From Bacteroidales bacterium (GTDB lineage: Bacteria > Bacteroidota > Bacteroidia > Bacteroidales > TTA-H9), in contig JAUSOY010000033.1 of NCBI GenBank assembly GCA_030656615.1, positions 1 to 64,000 of the forward strand: 64,000 nucleotides of DNA, written 5' to 3'. The position numbers and the translations under genes are program-made. This document shows, in pieces, positions 9,311 through 19,484 of the stretch (positions are counted from its first letter, which is position 1; each line of letters begins with the position of its first letter). A model generated the notes under the pieces. It saw only the letters and a list, made by a program, of their open reading frames with translations. It was not told the origin of the DNA and made no database searches.

Positions 9311-10267
9311 AAAAATTTACTGTGGTGATTTGCACTGACTTCCGGAGGTCGGACGCATCACCGGGTTAAACATTATTCATTGGTTCTTGTCCCGGAAAAC
9401 AAGGCCGCAAAATTAAGAATTTATTTTCAATGTATTAGGGTAAATACCTAATTTTATGTGCTCCAATCAGTAAAATACCATTTTTTTTTGAAGGTTTCTG
9501 GTGATTAGAAGCAAATGCAATTATTTTTATCCGGAAGTATACTGAATCAGACTACAATATATTAATAAGGTATCAATATATTTTATTTTAGCGGAGCAGC
9601 AAAGCAAGGACTTGCTCTGAACGGATGTTGGAATCGTTTAATTGTCAGAATATCAGTTCCAATTTGTTTTAATCGAAGCGTTTGAGATTCATTATTTAAA
9701 GGCCATTTTCCTGGCTTTATCATTCCAACTCATGGGTATAACGCTCCTCCCCTCTTGCTTTCGCTTTTTTCAGGATGTCAAGGAATCAAAAGTCTTTTTG
9801 AAAAATACGAGGGGTGGAACTACAATGTTAAATTTATTTCATACGGAGTAAGCAGTCGGGTAATTAATATCTTGTTCAGATACTGATCGTTCACCACCGT
9901 GATGTTCAAGAAATGATATCTATTCACTGTTTAGAGGAAGCTGTCTTAAAAATAATAATTCATTCAATTAATGGAATTCGTATTATGATTATTTTTTGAA
10001 ATCATGTGCAAAGTAGTTTCCAAACTTTTTTTCGGCTTATTGACTGACTGATAATTTATAAGGATTGAAGATGTAGGCAGAGACATGGTTTCAAAAATAT
10101 CACTGGTTTCTTCATGTATATATCATTACTATGTATTAAGCGACATATGGAGATATTTGACTATGAAAGATTTAAATATAAGAGCTTGAAATATGAGAAA
10201 AATGACCTTTTGTAATTTTAACTTTGTATTTTAGCCTACAATATTCACTAAGATAGGAGGCTACACT

Positions 10268-10549
10268 ATGTTACACGGACCAGCCGCTGAGCTGAAAGAA
10301 GACAAATCCATTGTACGTAAAACACGTCTTGGACTCTGGCTGTTTTTTATTTATCTGGCTATATATGCCGGGTTTGTAATTATTGCAACCTTTTTCCCGT
10401 CGATGATGGGAGCTGAGGTTTTGGGTGGCCAGAATCTGGCAGTTGTTTATGGTATGACCCTGATTGTCCTGGCACTCGTAATGGGTTTGATTTACAATTT
10501 TTTCTGCAATAAGTATGAACAACAAATGAATGAGGAGGACGCATCATGA
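10268..10549 (+). CDS. DUF485 domain-containing small membrane protein (symporter partner)
   Basis: 93 aa, two TMs, RKTRLGLWLFFIYLAIYAGFVIIATFFP; strong SD AGGAGG at 10255-10260; ATGA overlap with the symporter gene. Confidence 0.88.
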   Translation: MLHGPAAELKEDKSIVRKTRLGLWLFFIYLAIYAGFVIIATFFPSMMGAEVLGGQNLAVVYGMTLIVLALVMGLIYNFFCNKYEQQMNEEDAS

Positions 10550-12480
10550 TTTACGAAGTTTCTACCTTAGCAATTGTAATCTTTTTGTTTTTCGTTGTAA
10601 CCGTCATTGGGCTCTCATTGTATTTTGGGAATAAAACCAAGTCGGCCAGTTCTTATTATGCCGCTGGTGGGAAAATTCACTGGGCAGTTAATGGCATTGC
10701 CTTTGCCGGCGATTATCTTTCTGCTGCATCTTTTCTTGGTATTTGCGGAATGATTGCCTTCTACGGCTATGATGGATTTGTTTATTCAATTGGCTTTTTG
10801 GCTGGTTGGATGGTCGCCCTATTCATCGTTGCCGAACCCATGAAAAGAATGGGGAAATACACTTTTGCTGACGCATTGGATTCCAAATTCAATTCCCGGG
10901 CTATTAAACTGACAGCTGCTATCAGCACATTAGTTGTATCGGTGTTTTACCTTATTCCCCAAATGGTGGGAGCTGGCGCCATTATGTTGCCACTACTCGG
11001 GTTTCCGCATTGGGTTGGGGTAACACTTGTGGGTGCCATTGTAATTATTATCGTAGCCACTGCAGGGATGACTTCTACCACTTATGTTCAGTTTATAAAG
11101 GGAGGTCTACTTATAATTTTCTCAACGGTGATTGCCTTTTATATTTTTCAGAATGGATTAAATCTGAAACCCACCAAAGATTATCATGATTTTATAACAT
11201 TAAATGCTCAGGTTGCTGAAGGCAATATAACTGCCGTTGAAGATGACAGTTATACAATAGAATCACAGCATAACTTCGAAAATGTTGTATTGGTTAAACT
11301 CAGTAAGGATGGAATTCCTACCTGGTGGAAGCTTAATATTAAAGATGATAAGGCATCGCTGGAAGAAGCTCTTGCAATTACCATTACTGCTGACGGAGCT
11401 CATTTGTATAATGGTGAAGTTCAGGCTGCCGGAAGATTTTATCAGGTTGGTCATTTTAATAAAATTATTATAGATGGCAAAGAAGTAGAATCTACCGGAC
11501 CGGTAGGAGCTATGGAATTTCTTAAGCTTGTCGAAGACAGTGAAATTGTTCGCTTTAGTAAAAAAATCATCTTCGATAAGAATGAAAAAATCACGGTATT
11601 TTATCAGAATATTACTTTGGGTAAAGACATTATGAAACCCGGATTGTATTATAAACTGGATAAAGGAGCCACGGCCTGGTCAAAGATCGATTTTATATCC
11701 CTGATGCTGGCTCTATTTTTAGGTACTGCCGCATTACCTCACATTCTGATTCGTTATTACACCGTTCCCGATCAGCGTTCAGCACGTAGGTCAACCATTC
11801 TGGCCATTGCAGCAATTGGATTCTTTTATGTGTTAACCCTTTTCATCGGAACAGGTGCCATGGTGGGAGGCGGACTCGACGTTGAAAGTTCCAATATGTC
11901 TGCACCTTTGCTTGCTAAAACCTTCGGTATTGTATTGTTTTCAATTGTTTCGGCACTGGCTTTTGCTACGATTCTTGGTACCGTTTCGGGTCTCATTGTA
12001 GCTTCGGCGGGCGCCGTTGCACATGACTTGATGGATAATTATTTCAAAATTGAAATGTCTGATCATGCTAAAGTTAAAGCTGGAAAAATAACCTCAGTTG
12101 TGGTCGGAATTATTGCCATTATACTAGGAATAATATTCAAGGATCAGAATGTAAGTTTCCTTGTAGGGCTTGCTTTTGCCATCGCTGCTTCGGCTAATCT
12201 TCCAGCCATTATTATGATCCTTTTCTGGAAGAAAACTACAGCTAAAGGGATATCATGGGCAATTGTAGTAGGAATGGTCAGTTCGCTCGGACTCATTCTT
12301 CTATCGCCCACGATGTATGAAATTTACGGTTTACCAGCAAAATCAGCACCAATTCCCCTTCAGAATCCAGGGATAATTACAATTCCTCTCGGATTCCTGG
12401 TTCTTTATCTGGTATCGCTGTTCACGTACGTAAAACGTTCAAAAACTGATAAGGATACTGTCAGCGTAATTGCTGAATAG
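10546..12480 (+). CDS. Sodium:solute symporter, VC_2705/ActP-like subfamily, with ~180-aa loop insertion
   Basis: 644 aa; SSS signatures (YYAAGGKIHWAVNGIAFAGDYLSAASFLGICGMIAFYGYDGFVYSIGFLAGW, GTAALPHILIRYYTVPDQRSARRS). Confidence 0.95.
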   Translation: MIYEVSTLAIVIFLFFVVTVIGLSLYFGNKTKSASSYYAAGGKIHWAVNGIAFAGDYLSAASFLGICGMIAFYGYDGFVYSIGFLAGWMVALFIVAEPMKRMGKYTFADALDSKFNSRAIKLTAAISTLVVSVFYLIPQMVGAGAIMLPLLGFPHWVGVTLVGAIVIIIVATAGMTSTTYVQFIKGGLLIIFSTVIAFYIFQNGLNLKPTKDYHDFITLNAQVAEGNITAVEDDSYTIESQHNFENVVLVKLSKDGIPTWWKLNIKDDKASLEEALAITITADGAHLYNGEVQAAGRFYQVGHFNKIIIDGKEVESTGPVGAMEFLKLVEDSEIVRFSKKIIFDKNEKITVFYQNITLGKDIMKPGLYYKLDKGATAWSKIDFISLMLALFLGTAALPHILIRYYTVPDQRSARRSTILAIAAIGFFYVLTLFIGTGAMVGGGLDVESSNMSAPLLAKTFGIVLFSIVSALAFATILGTVSGLIVASAGAVAHDLMDNYFKIEMSDHAKVKAGKITSVVVGIIAIILGIIFKDQNVSFLVGLAFAIAASANLPAIIMILFWKKTTAKGISWAIVVGMVSSLGLILLSPTMYEIYGLPAKSAPIPLQNPGIITIPLGFLVLYLVSLFTYVKRSKTDKDTVSVIAE

Positions 12481-12549
12481 AACCTAATTCGAAAGAAAAC
12501 GATTTATAAAAGAACTGACCCCTGAAAATTTGTTTTCAGGGGTTATTTT

Positions 12550-15465
12550 TTATACAGAAAGTTTAAAGTCGAAATTAAGTTTTGCCTGAAAACTGGATAC
12601 CTGTGAAAAAACATTTTTAAGCATCGAACGCTCAAGTTCTCCTAATTTCTTAGGATTGATATAGTTTCCTGGTTTTTCACTCTGATCAATGGCCATCACC
12701 TGATGTTTGAACCGCATCATCATCAGATAATTATAGGCGTGCAATAAATCTTCCAGCGTTGATTTATTTATGTGACCATTTTGATACAAAACCTGCATAC
12801 GGGCGATCGTATTGGAGGCATCTATCTGATGCTTGAGCGCATAAACCCTTGCAAAACCAGTTATCGGCATCAGGGCATTTTTAACATTAAATGCATCCGA
12901 GTGCTCACCCCCTGACTCAACCACAATATTTCCGAATATATTTATTGGTGGTTTAATATCAATGGAATTCTGTGCCAGATGATGCAAAAAAGAGGGGCTT
13001 TTAGCCATAATAATATTGAGGTGATCCCGCAATTCTTTGGTTAAGCTTTCATCACCAAAACCATTCTTAAAGTCAAAAAAGATATTTACGTTCAGTAAGT
13101 CTTTTGGGCTCAACTTAGTAACCCATTTGGTAAAATACTTTTTCCAGACACTCATGGGCTGACACCATTCCGTATTCATTGCCATAATGTTACCTATGCA
13201 ATATTCGTAGCCAATATCATTGAGCCAGTCGCACACCATTTTCCCAAGCTCGTTGAAATATTTACTGCAAATTTCTTCTTTTCCGGATTCCGGATCGCTA
13301 TATATGATAGCATTATCCTGATCGGTGGCGAGGGTTTGCTCTCCCCTGCCCTCACTTCCCAAGTGAAGGAACGCAAATGAAACCGGTGATGGTCCTAATT
13401 CTTCAAGAGCCATTTCAATCAGTTTCTGAGTAATGCTATCAGAAAATCCAGTAATCACTGACGTAATTCCTAAAGCCCTTGCCCCACTGTCGACCATAGA
13501 TTTTATGATGGATGGCATTTTTTCATGGAGTGATTTTAACTCATCAATGGTACTGGCATATTTTATCCTTTCGGCAAGATATACACTTGAATAACTTAAT
13601 AATTGCAATAAGTCGGCGCTACCTGCTAATCCTGAAATTTGTCCCCGGCTATTCTTAACAGCGATATGCGTGATATTTCGATTGAGTAATGTCCGGATTG
13701 CTTCTGACACCGTTGATAGTTCAGGAGATGAAACGATGGGGGCACTCATGATTTCAAAAACGGGCATATCTGATGTACGTTTTACAGCCAGAACCCGGTT
13801 TTTAAAATCATTATCGGTAATAATTCCAATGGGATCACCGTCTTCACTGGTTATAATAGCGGCACTACTTCGTGATTCCGACATCTGAATACTCGCCTTT
13901 TCAATACTTGCATTCATTTTTACAAAGGGAACCTTCTTAGCAAAATTCTTCAGTGGCTGATTCATAAACAGCATAGACGTCTGCAATTCGGCAATCAGAT
14001 TTTCACGTTCGGCATCACTTTTTTTCTTTTCACTGATATCATGTATAGTACCATCGATATAGGTTCCAGCACTTTTTTCACCGCTTAAAAGAATAGCAGA
14101 TACTTCAGCATGTCGCAGCTGACCAGCAGCATTTCGGATGTGTAAGTGTTTATTCAAAACCTGACCATTTTTTCGTATATCGGCCAAAAATGCCTTTCGT
14201 TCTTCCCGGTCGATAAATATATCTTCTAATCGGGCATCAAACAGTTGATTTCTTTCAGAAAAACCAAAAATGGAAAGTGTAGTATTATTTGCTTCTGTAA
14301 ATCGTGTTTCTCCACGGTATAAAATCCGAAAAAACCCTAGGCAAAGCGCATCGCCCAAAGCGCTGAAATTCAACGATCCCATGGATGGCTTTCCTATACT
14401 TGCTGTTTTGATTTCAGATACATTAATTACCACGGCATTTTTTTCATCAACAGTGATTCTGGAAGTAGAAAGTAATACGTCAACAAAAGATTTATTTTGG
14501 TTGATGATTTTGGATTCAAATTGAGAAGGTTCAGCCTGTCCATTTCGGAGATTTTCGAGGTACTCCATACCGAATTCAGGATTTGTATGCGGCATCGATA
14601 TAAGTGAATCGATGGATTGAAGTTGAAATTCATTTTCGCTATATCCACATAAAGCAATAATATGGCGATTGCCATAAAGGCTACCATTCTCGAAAAGGAT
14701 GATGGTTCCTTCGGTGGATGCTTCTACCAGAGCCTTATATCTTTCGCGAGAAATTATTAGCTCCGACTCGGCTTTCCGTTTCTTCCTTTCAACTTTAAGA
14801 CTATGATGCGAAAGATAAAACAGAATGGCTGCCAGAATAATACTTATAATCGAAGAAAACAAAACCAACCGAGACTCAAGGCGTTTGATTTCACTTTTTA
14901 CATCTTCAATATAAATGCCGGTACCTATTATCCAGCCCCATGGCTTAAATCCTTTTACATACGATAACTTGGGCACAATTCGGCTTGAATCGTCTTTCCA
15001 TTGCCAAAAATAATTGATATAACCCTCTCCATTTTCTTTGACAACTTTAACAGACTCGATAAACATTTTATTTCCTTTGGAATCGCGGTAATCCGATAAA
15101 TCATGTTGGTCGAGTTCTGGCCGATACGGATGCATTATCATACGGGGTCCCATATCAGTAATCCAGAAGTAGTCTTTATTTTCGTCACCATACCGTAAAA
15201 ACTCTATGCTGGCAATGGCCGTTTCCTGAGCCTGTTCTCTGCTTAAAATACCTTTTTGCTCATCCTGTTGATATTTTTCGAGTATTGAAATTGCTGAAAT
15301 GGTAAGTTCCTGAATCATTTCCCTTTTGCGATCCAGCATATTCTTTTCGAAAAAGGGTAAAACGATAAAAAATATGGATACTACAAAGAGTGCAAAAGCT
15401 ACCACTGTGGGCAGAATCACCTTTAGTGCGAAGGTCATCCCTTCATTTCGCAATTTTTCAGACAT
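12550..15465 (-). CDS. Membrane sensor with Cache, PAS (x2), CBS pair and DUF294 putative nucleotidyltransferase domains
   Basis: 971 aa; Cache motif DYFWITDMGPRMIMHPYRPELDQHDLSDYRDSKGN..., PAS regions, CBS (ITSEDGDPIGIITDNDFKNRVLA), NTase motif LHLGSEGRGEQTLATDQDNAIIY and DUF294 C-terminal region. Confidence 0.92.
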   Translation of the reverse strand: MSEKLRNEGMTFALKVILPTVVAFALFVVSIFFIVLPFFEKNMLDRKREMIQELTISAISILEKYQQDEQKGILSREQAQETAIASIEFLRYGDENKDYFWITDMGPRMIMHPYRPELDQHDLSDYRDSKGNKMFIESVKVVKENGEGYINYFWQWKDDSSRIVPKLSYVKGFKPWGWIIGTGIYIEDVKSEIKRLESRLVLFSSIISIILAAILFYLSHHSLKVERKKRKAESELIISRERYKALVEASTEGTIILFENGSLYGNRHIIALCGYSENEFQLQSIDSLISMPHTNPEFGMEYLENLRNGQAEPSQFESKIINQNKSFVDVLLSTSRITVDEKNAVVINVSEIKTASIGKPSMGSLNFSALGDALCLGFFRILYRGETRFTEANNTTLSIFGFSERNQLFDARLEDIFIDREERKAFLADIRKNGQVLNKHLHIRNAAGQLRHAEVSAILLSGEKSAGTYIDGTIHDISEKKKSDAERENLIAELQTSMLFMNQPLKNFAKKVPFVKMNASIEKASIQMSESRSSAAIITSEDGDPIGIITDNDFKNRVLAVKRTSDMPVFEIMSAPIVSSPELSTVSEAIRTLLNRNITHIAVKNSRGQISGLAGSADLLQLLSYSSVYLAERIKYASTIDELKSLHEKMPSIIKSMVDSGARALGITSVITGFSDSITQKLIEMALEELGPSPVSFAFLHLGSEGRGEQTLATDQDNAIIYSDPESGKEEICSKYFNELGKMVCDWLNDIGYEYCIGNIMAMNTEWCQPMSVWKKYFTKWVTKLSPKDLLNVNIFFDFKNGFGDESLTKELRDHLNIIMAKSPSFLHHLAQNSIDIKPPINIFGNIVVESGGEHSDAFNVKNALMPITGFARVYALKHQIDASNTIARMQVLYQNGHINKSTLEDLLHAYNYLMMMRFKHQVMAIDQSEKPGNYINPKKLGELERSMLKNVFSQVSSFQAKLNFDFKLSV

Positions 15466-15540
15466 ATAGGAAATCGTTTTGTATAAATTTGTATAAAACC
15501 TCGGCGGATAGTAATACAGAATATAAAAATACCAAAAACT

Positions 15541-16347
15541 TCAAAGCCTGGAGTTCAAAATACTATTAAAAAAGGACTGTTTAATTGTAACAGGGCGGGT
15601 CTTTAGGGGTATTGCCAAAACCTTTCGTGCTCGGGTATCAAGAATCATCAGGCCATTATCATGCGTCCCGTTGGCAACAGAAGGAGCCACCAGCCATAGA
15701 GGAACCTTCTCAATTGTATGGCGACCGAATGATTTGAATTGCATACGTTTAGGACTTGACCAAATAATACCATTCGTATGATAATGACCCGAAACAGAAA
15801 TTTCGCAGGATTCCTCATCCATATATCGAAAGTGAGGAACTAAGTCTCTTGCACTTTCAGGAAAGAAAATCCGGGAACCCGTTAAATCAGGATAAAGGAA
15901 ATGTGAAAAAAGGATAGTTAAACCATCCATTTCTTTTATAATAAATTCAGGTAATTCATTCAAAAAGTCAGCATCTTGTGGTGATAGGTTTGTTTCAAGT
16001 TCATCGTCTTCATATAGCCAAACTTTATCCTGACCACGTTTTTTTCTTTCCGAGAATGGCAATTGATACCAATCGGCGGGGAATAATTTATCCGGATTGG
16101 ATGTTGGTGTTTTTCTTATGGCAAATTGATCATGATTGCCTGCCACGACGATGGAACATTTTGAACGTACTATGGAAATACATTCAGCAGCATTTCTGGT
16201 GTTTATAAAACCATAATGAGGAATCGAAAATCCGACGATATCGCCAAGGCACGCTATTTCGTCGCAAGCGTGTTGCTCCAAAATCTCTATCGCCTCTTTC
16301 AGCCGAACGACATCTTCATGAATATCACTGATTATTCCCAATTTCAT
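15541..16347 (-). CDS. Calcineurin-like metallophosphoesterase
   Basis: 268 aa; MKLGIISDIHEDVVRL...CLGDIVGF...VAGNHDQF...SGHYHTNG motifs. Confidence 0.93.
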   Translation of the reverse strand: MKLGIISDIHEDVVRLKEAIEILEQHACDEIACLGDIVGFSIPHYGFINTRNAAECISIVRSKCSIVVAGNHDQFAIRKTPTSNPDKLFPADWYQLPFSERKKRGQDKVWLYEDDELETNLSPQDADFLNELPEFIIKEMDGLTILFSHFLYPDLTGSRIFFPESARDLVPHFRYMDEESCEISVSGHYHTNGIIWSSPKRMQFKSFGRHTIEKVPLWLVAPSVANGTHDNGLMILDTRARKVLAIPLKTRPVTIKQSFFNSILNSRL

Positions 16348-16436
16348 TGATTACCGTTGTTGTTAAGCGATTAGTTCATCATAATATCGATTAATATAGA
16401 TTAAAGCGACATTAGCGTGACAAAAACACCAAATGT

Positions 16437-16475
16437 TTAAAAGCGGCTGAAATTTTCGTATAAAATCTCAGCCGC
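16437..16475 (-). terminator. Terminator downstream of the porin-like gene
   Basis: GCGGCTGA...TCAGCCGC stem followed on the - strand by a T-rich tract. Confidence 0.65.
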
Positions 16476-16487
16476 AATTAGCGCTTT

Positions 16488-17747
16488 TTAAAAGAAATAA
16501 TAAACTGCAAACAAACTTCTCAAATTTGAGACTTCCGATGAATTCGTAACCTTTCCATCGGTTCCAAATTTTCCAAAAGCAGCCGTGGTGTATTCGATTT
16601 CAGCCGCTAAACGCATTTTACCATAATTCCAAACGATCCTAGGCGAAACGCGCCACACATGATGAATGTTGGAGCGGGTACCAAAAACATATTGAGGCAG
16701 AATTGTTTTATCGGCGCCCAGATTTCCTGTATAACCTCCAAAAATACCGACCATTACTGTTTTGCCATTGGTATGTACTTCTGACCATATCGAATACGAT
16801 GTTAAAGCAGTATAAGTACGGTAATCGGTTGCCGTATCCACTGAAAGCACAGCAAAACTGCTGATACCGGTGACATCATACGAATTCTGTCCATAAAATC
16901 CTTGTAGCTTAAAAGTCAGTGGACTGGTTTTGATTTTCAGAAATGCCTGACTCGTATAACTTCCTACCCGTTCGTCTTCAACATAATTCAGTGTTTTCTT
17001 GCTTGTTTCCAGGCGGGGTCTCAGTGTTTTATATCCACCTCCAATTCCGCTTGAGATTTCGGTTCCATTGCCGTTTTTGTAGGTATATGATATTTGCCCC
17101 ATTACTTCTGGCATTCCGGAATTACGAATCAGGGAAGAACCACCAGCACTAGTAAAATCAACCTGTGACAGAGCCGCCGCCATAAATTTGAAATGTCCAA
17201 TACTATGCGTGATTCTGATTTGCGGATTGCGGGCAAAAGGCTGAAACGGAGCACCGGTATTGAAGGAAACGACATCCGGGAAGCATACCGTATTAAACAT
17301 GGGGTGCCATGTTTGTCCAAGCAGCAACTCCGTATTAGTCCAGTTAAGTTTTGCATAGGCATGTCTTAGCCGGAAGCTATTAATATTGGGTTCAATATTT
17401 CCAAAGAATGCGCCTTCTATCATACCGGAGGTTTTTGCACCGAAGGCATCAGGGCCGCTAATCGAACCCGTTAAACGCGATTGAATTGATAAAAAATTAA
17501 AAGAGGGCGCTGAATTAATATCCAGACCATTCGGATCAAGTTTTTCCGGAGACGGCCAAAGCAGAAAATGGCCTTCGCGGGCTGTAACTGTTTGACGTGT
17601 GTCGTAAAAAAAATCATTTTTTACAAAACCACTAAATTTTATTCCAAACACTGGTTCTGTTTCATTGTTCCCGGCATTGCCCTGATTTTGACCATGACAA
17701 AATCCTACGGGAATTAAGAAAATTAATAAGTAAAGAATTCGTTTCAT
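16488..17747 (-). CDS. Porin-like outer membrane beta-barrel protein (DcaP/Porin_4-like)
   Basis: 419 aa; signal peptide, FVKNDFFYDTRQTV...LRHAYAKLNWTNTELLLGQTWHPMF, ends VYYFF. Confidence 0.75.
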   Translation of the reverse strand: MKRILYLLIFLIPVGFCHGQNQGNAGNNETEPVFGIKFSGFVKNDFFYDTRQTVTAREGHFLLWPSPEKLDPNGLDINSAPSFNFLSIQSRLTGSISGPDAFGAKTSGMIEGAFFGNIEPNINSFRLRHAYAKLNWTNTELLLGQTWHPMFNTVCFPDVVSFNTGAPFQPFARNPQIRITHSIGHFKFMAAALSQVDFTSAGGSSLIRNSGMPEVMGQISYTYKNGNGTEISSGIGGGYKTLRPRLETSKKTLNYVEDERVGSYTSQAFLKIKTSPLTFKLQGFYGQNSYDVTGISSFAVLSVDTATDYRTYTALTSYSIWSEVHTNGKTVMVGIFGGYTGNLGADKTILPQYVFGTRSNIHHVWRVSPRIVWNYGKMRLAAEIEYTTAAFGKFGTDGKVTNSSEVSNLRSLFAVYYFF

Positions 17748-18046
17748 GAGTAATCCGATTAATGATTAATTAGTTTTTGCTTTTGTTTGCCTATTTCTAT
17801 TAAAGCTTGTATCAAATATATAAAGTATTAATTATAGATCGGCTTTTTATTCAACAGATTACAATGATTTTAGCAATTTTAAGAAAATCATCGATCATTA
17901 TCATAGTTCCGAAAAATCAATATAGGTGATGAAGGCGTATGCTTATGTATTTTGAAGGGCATGCTTTCATTCAATTGAAAATTCCAAAAACAGCACAATA
18001 ATCTTACATTTGCAGGGTTCTAATACCCATTGATTCAATACGACCC

Positions 18047-19483
18047 ATGAAAAAATTTGGTATATCATTCATTATTTTTGTTCCACTGCTTTGGTTAGTC
18101 TCATTATCTTCCTGCAGTAAAAAGGATTTCGATACGGATCCTTCATTAAAACTTACATTTTCTGCAGACACAGTAATTTTTGATACGATTTTTACGACCA
18201 TCGGATCCGTTACTCAAACACTGATGGTGTACAATCCAAACGATACACGCCTAAAAATTTCCGAGATTCGATTAGGTGCCGGAGAATCTTCCCGTTACAA
18301 GATTAACATCGATGGTACTCCAACATACCTTTTGAAAGATATAGAAATTGACGCCGGTGATAGCTTGTATATTTTTGTAAAAGTGACCATTGATCCAAAT
18401 AATCAGACATCTCCATTAATAGTGGATGACTCGCTCATGTTTGTTACAAATGGTAATCTCCAGAAAGTTAAATTGGTAGCCTGGGGTCAGGATGCCATTT
18501 ATCATCGACCTGATCATTTTCCGACTGATTTCCCCGCTTATAGTATTGTTCCCTGCAATTCAATCTGGACCGCCGGAAAACCTCATGTTATTTACGGATG
18601 GCTGGTTGTAGATTCGGCCTGTAATCTTCAGATTGAAGCGGGTGCTATGGTGTATTTTCATAATAATGCTGTGTTAATGGTGTATAAAGATGGTAGCCTT
18701 CAGGTAAACGGACAAGTTGATTCGGAAGTTAGTTTCAGGGGACATCGCACGGATCCTTATTATAAAGATCTTCCAGGTCAATGGGGTGGCATTTTGTTTT
18801 CTCAGGGAAGCAGGCAAAATGTATTAAATCATGCGGTAATTCTCAACGGAACCCTGGGTGTTCAGGTAGACCAAACAGAAGACATGTCACAACCTCAGTT
18901 AGTTATCAACAATACACGGATAGGCAATATGAGTCTTGGAGGCTTATCCGGAAACGCCACATGGATTCAATCCGAAAATTTGGTCATCGAAGGTTGCGGG
19001 GAGTATTCGCTATCGATAAATGGTGGAATTTACCAGTTCAAACATTTAAGTGCCGGAAATTACTGGACCGCTTCAGCCCGACAAAATGCAGCACTTGTAA
19101 TGCGTAATTATTTCATTGGATCCGATGGTCAGCCGATTGCTGTTCAACCTACAGAAGTTTTCTTCGGAAATTCAGTAATTTATGGAAATCGATCGGATGA
19201 AATTGGCATTGCACCCGTGGAGGGCAATGGTACTTTTACTTGGAGTTTCGACCATTGTTTATTAAAAACAAACCCTGTCAGTGGCTATACGGCCAATTAT
19301 ATTCAGTGCATATTTGATAAAGATCCGCTTTTTACAGATCCTGCCAAAAGCAAATTATATCCCGATACCTTATCCCCTCTTATAAATGCCGGAATTTTTA
19401 TGAATGTGAATTCAGATATCCTCGGACAAATACGTGATGATCGTCCTGATATTGGAGCTTACGAACGAATAGAACGCAAATAA
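18047..19483 (+). CDS. Lipoprotein with right-handed beta-helix-like region
   Basis: 478 aa; lipobox (LVSLSSCSKK), repeated beta-helix-like strands. Confidence 0.75.
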   Translation: MKKFGISFIIFVPLLWLVSLSSCSKKDFDTDPSLKLTFSADTVIFDTIFTTIGSVTQTLMVYNPNDTRLKISEIRLGAGESSRYKINIDGTPTYLLKDIEIDAGDSLYIFVKVTIDPNNQTSPLIVDDSLMFVTNGNLQKVKLVAWGQDAIYHRPDHFPTDFPAYSIVPCNSIWTAGKPHVIYGWLVVDSACNLQIEAGAMVYFHNNAVLMVYKDGSLQVNGQVDSEVSFRGHRTDPYYKDLPGQWGGILFSQGSRQNVLNHAVILNGTLGVQVDQTEDMSQPQLVINNTRIGNMSLGGLSGNATWIQSENLVIEGCGEYSLSINGGIYQFKHLSAGNYWTASARQNAALVMRNYFIGSDGQPIAVQPTEVFFGNSVIYGNRSDEIGIAPVEGNGTFTWSFDHCLLKTNPVSGYTANYIQCIFDKDPLFTDPAKSKLYPDTLSPLINAGIFMNVNSDILGQIRDDRPDIGAYERIERK

Positions 19484-19484
19484 A

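Noticed and set aside
9310-10260. Long (~950 bp) intergenic region upstream of the symporter operon as a possible riboswitch or ncRNA locus
   Set aside because: No convincing conserved structure seen by eye; the small ORF at 9642-9851 lacks coding character. A cmsearch against Rfam would settle it.
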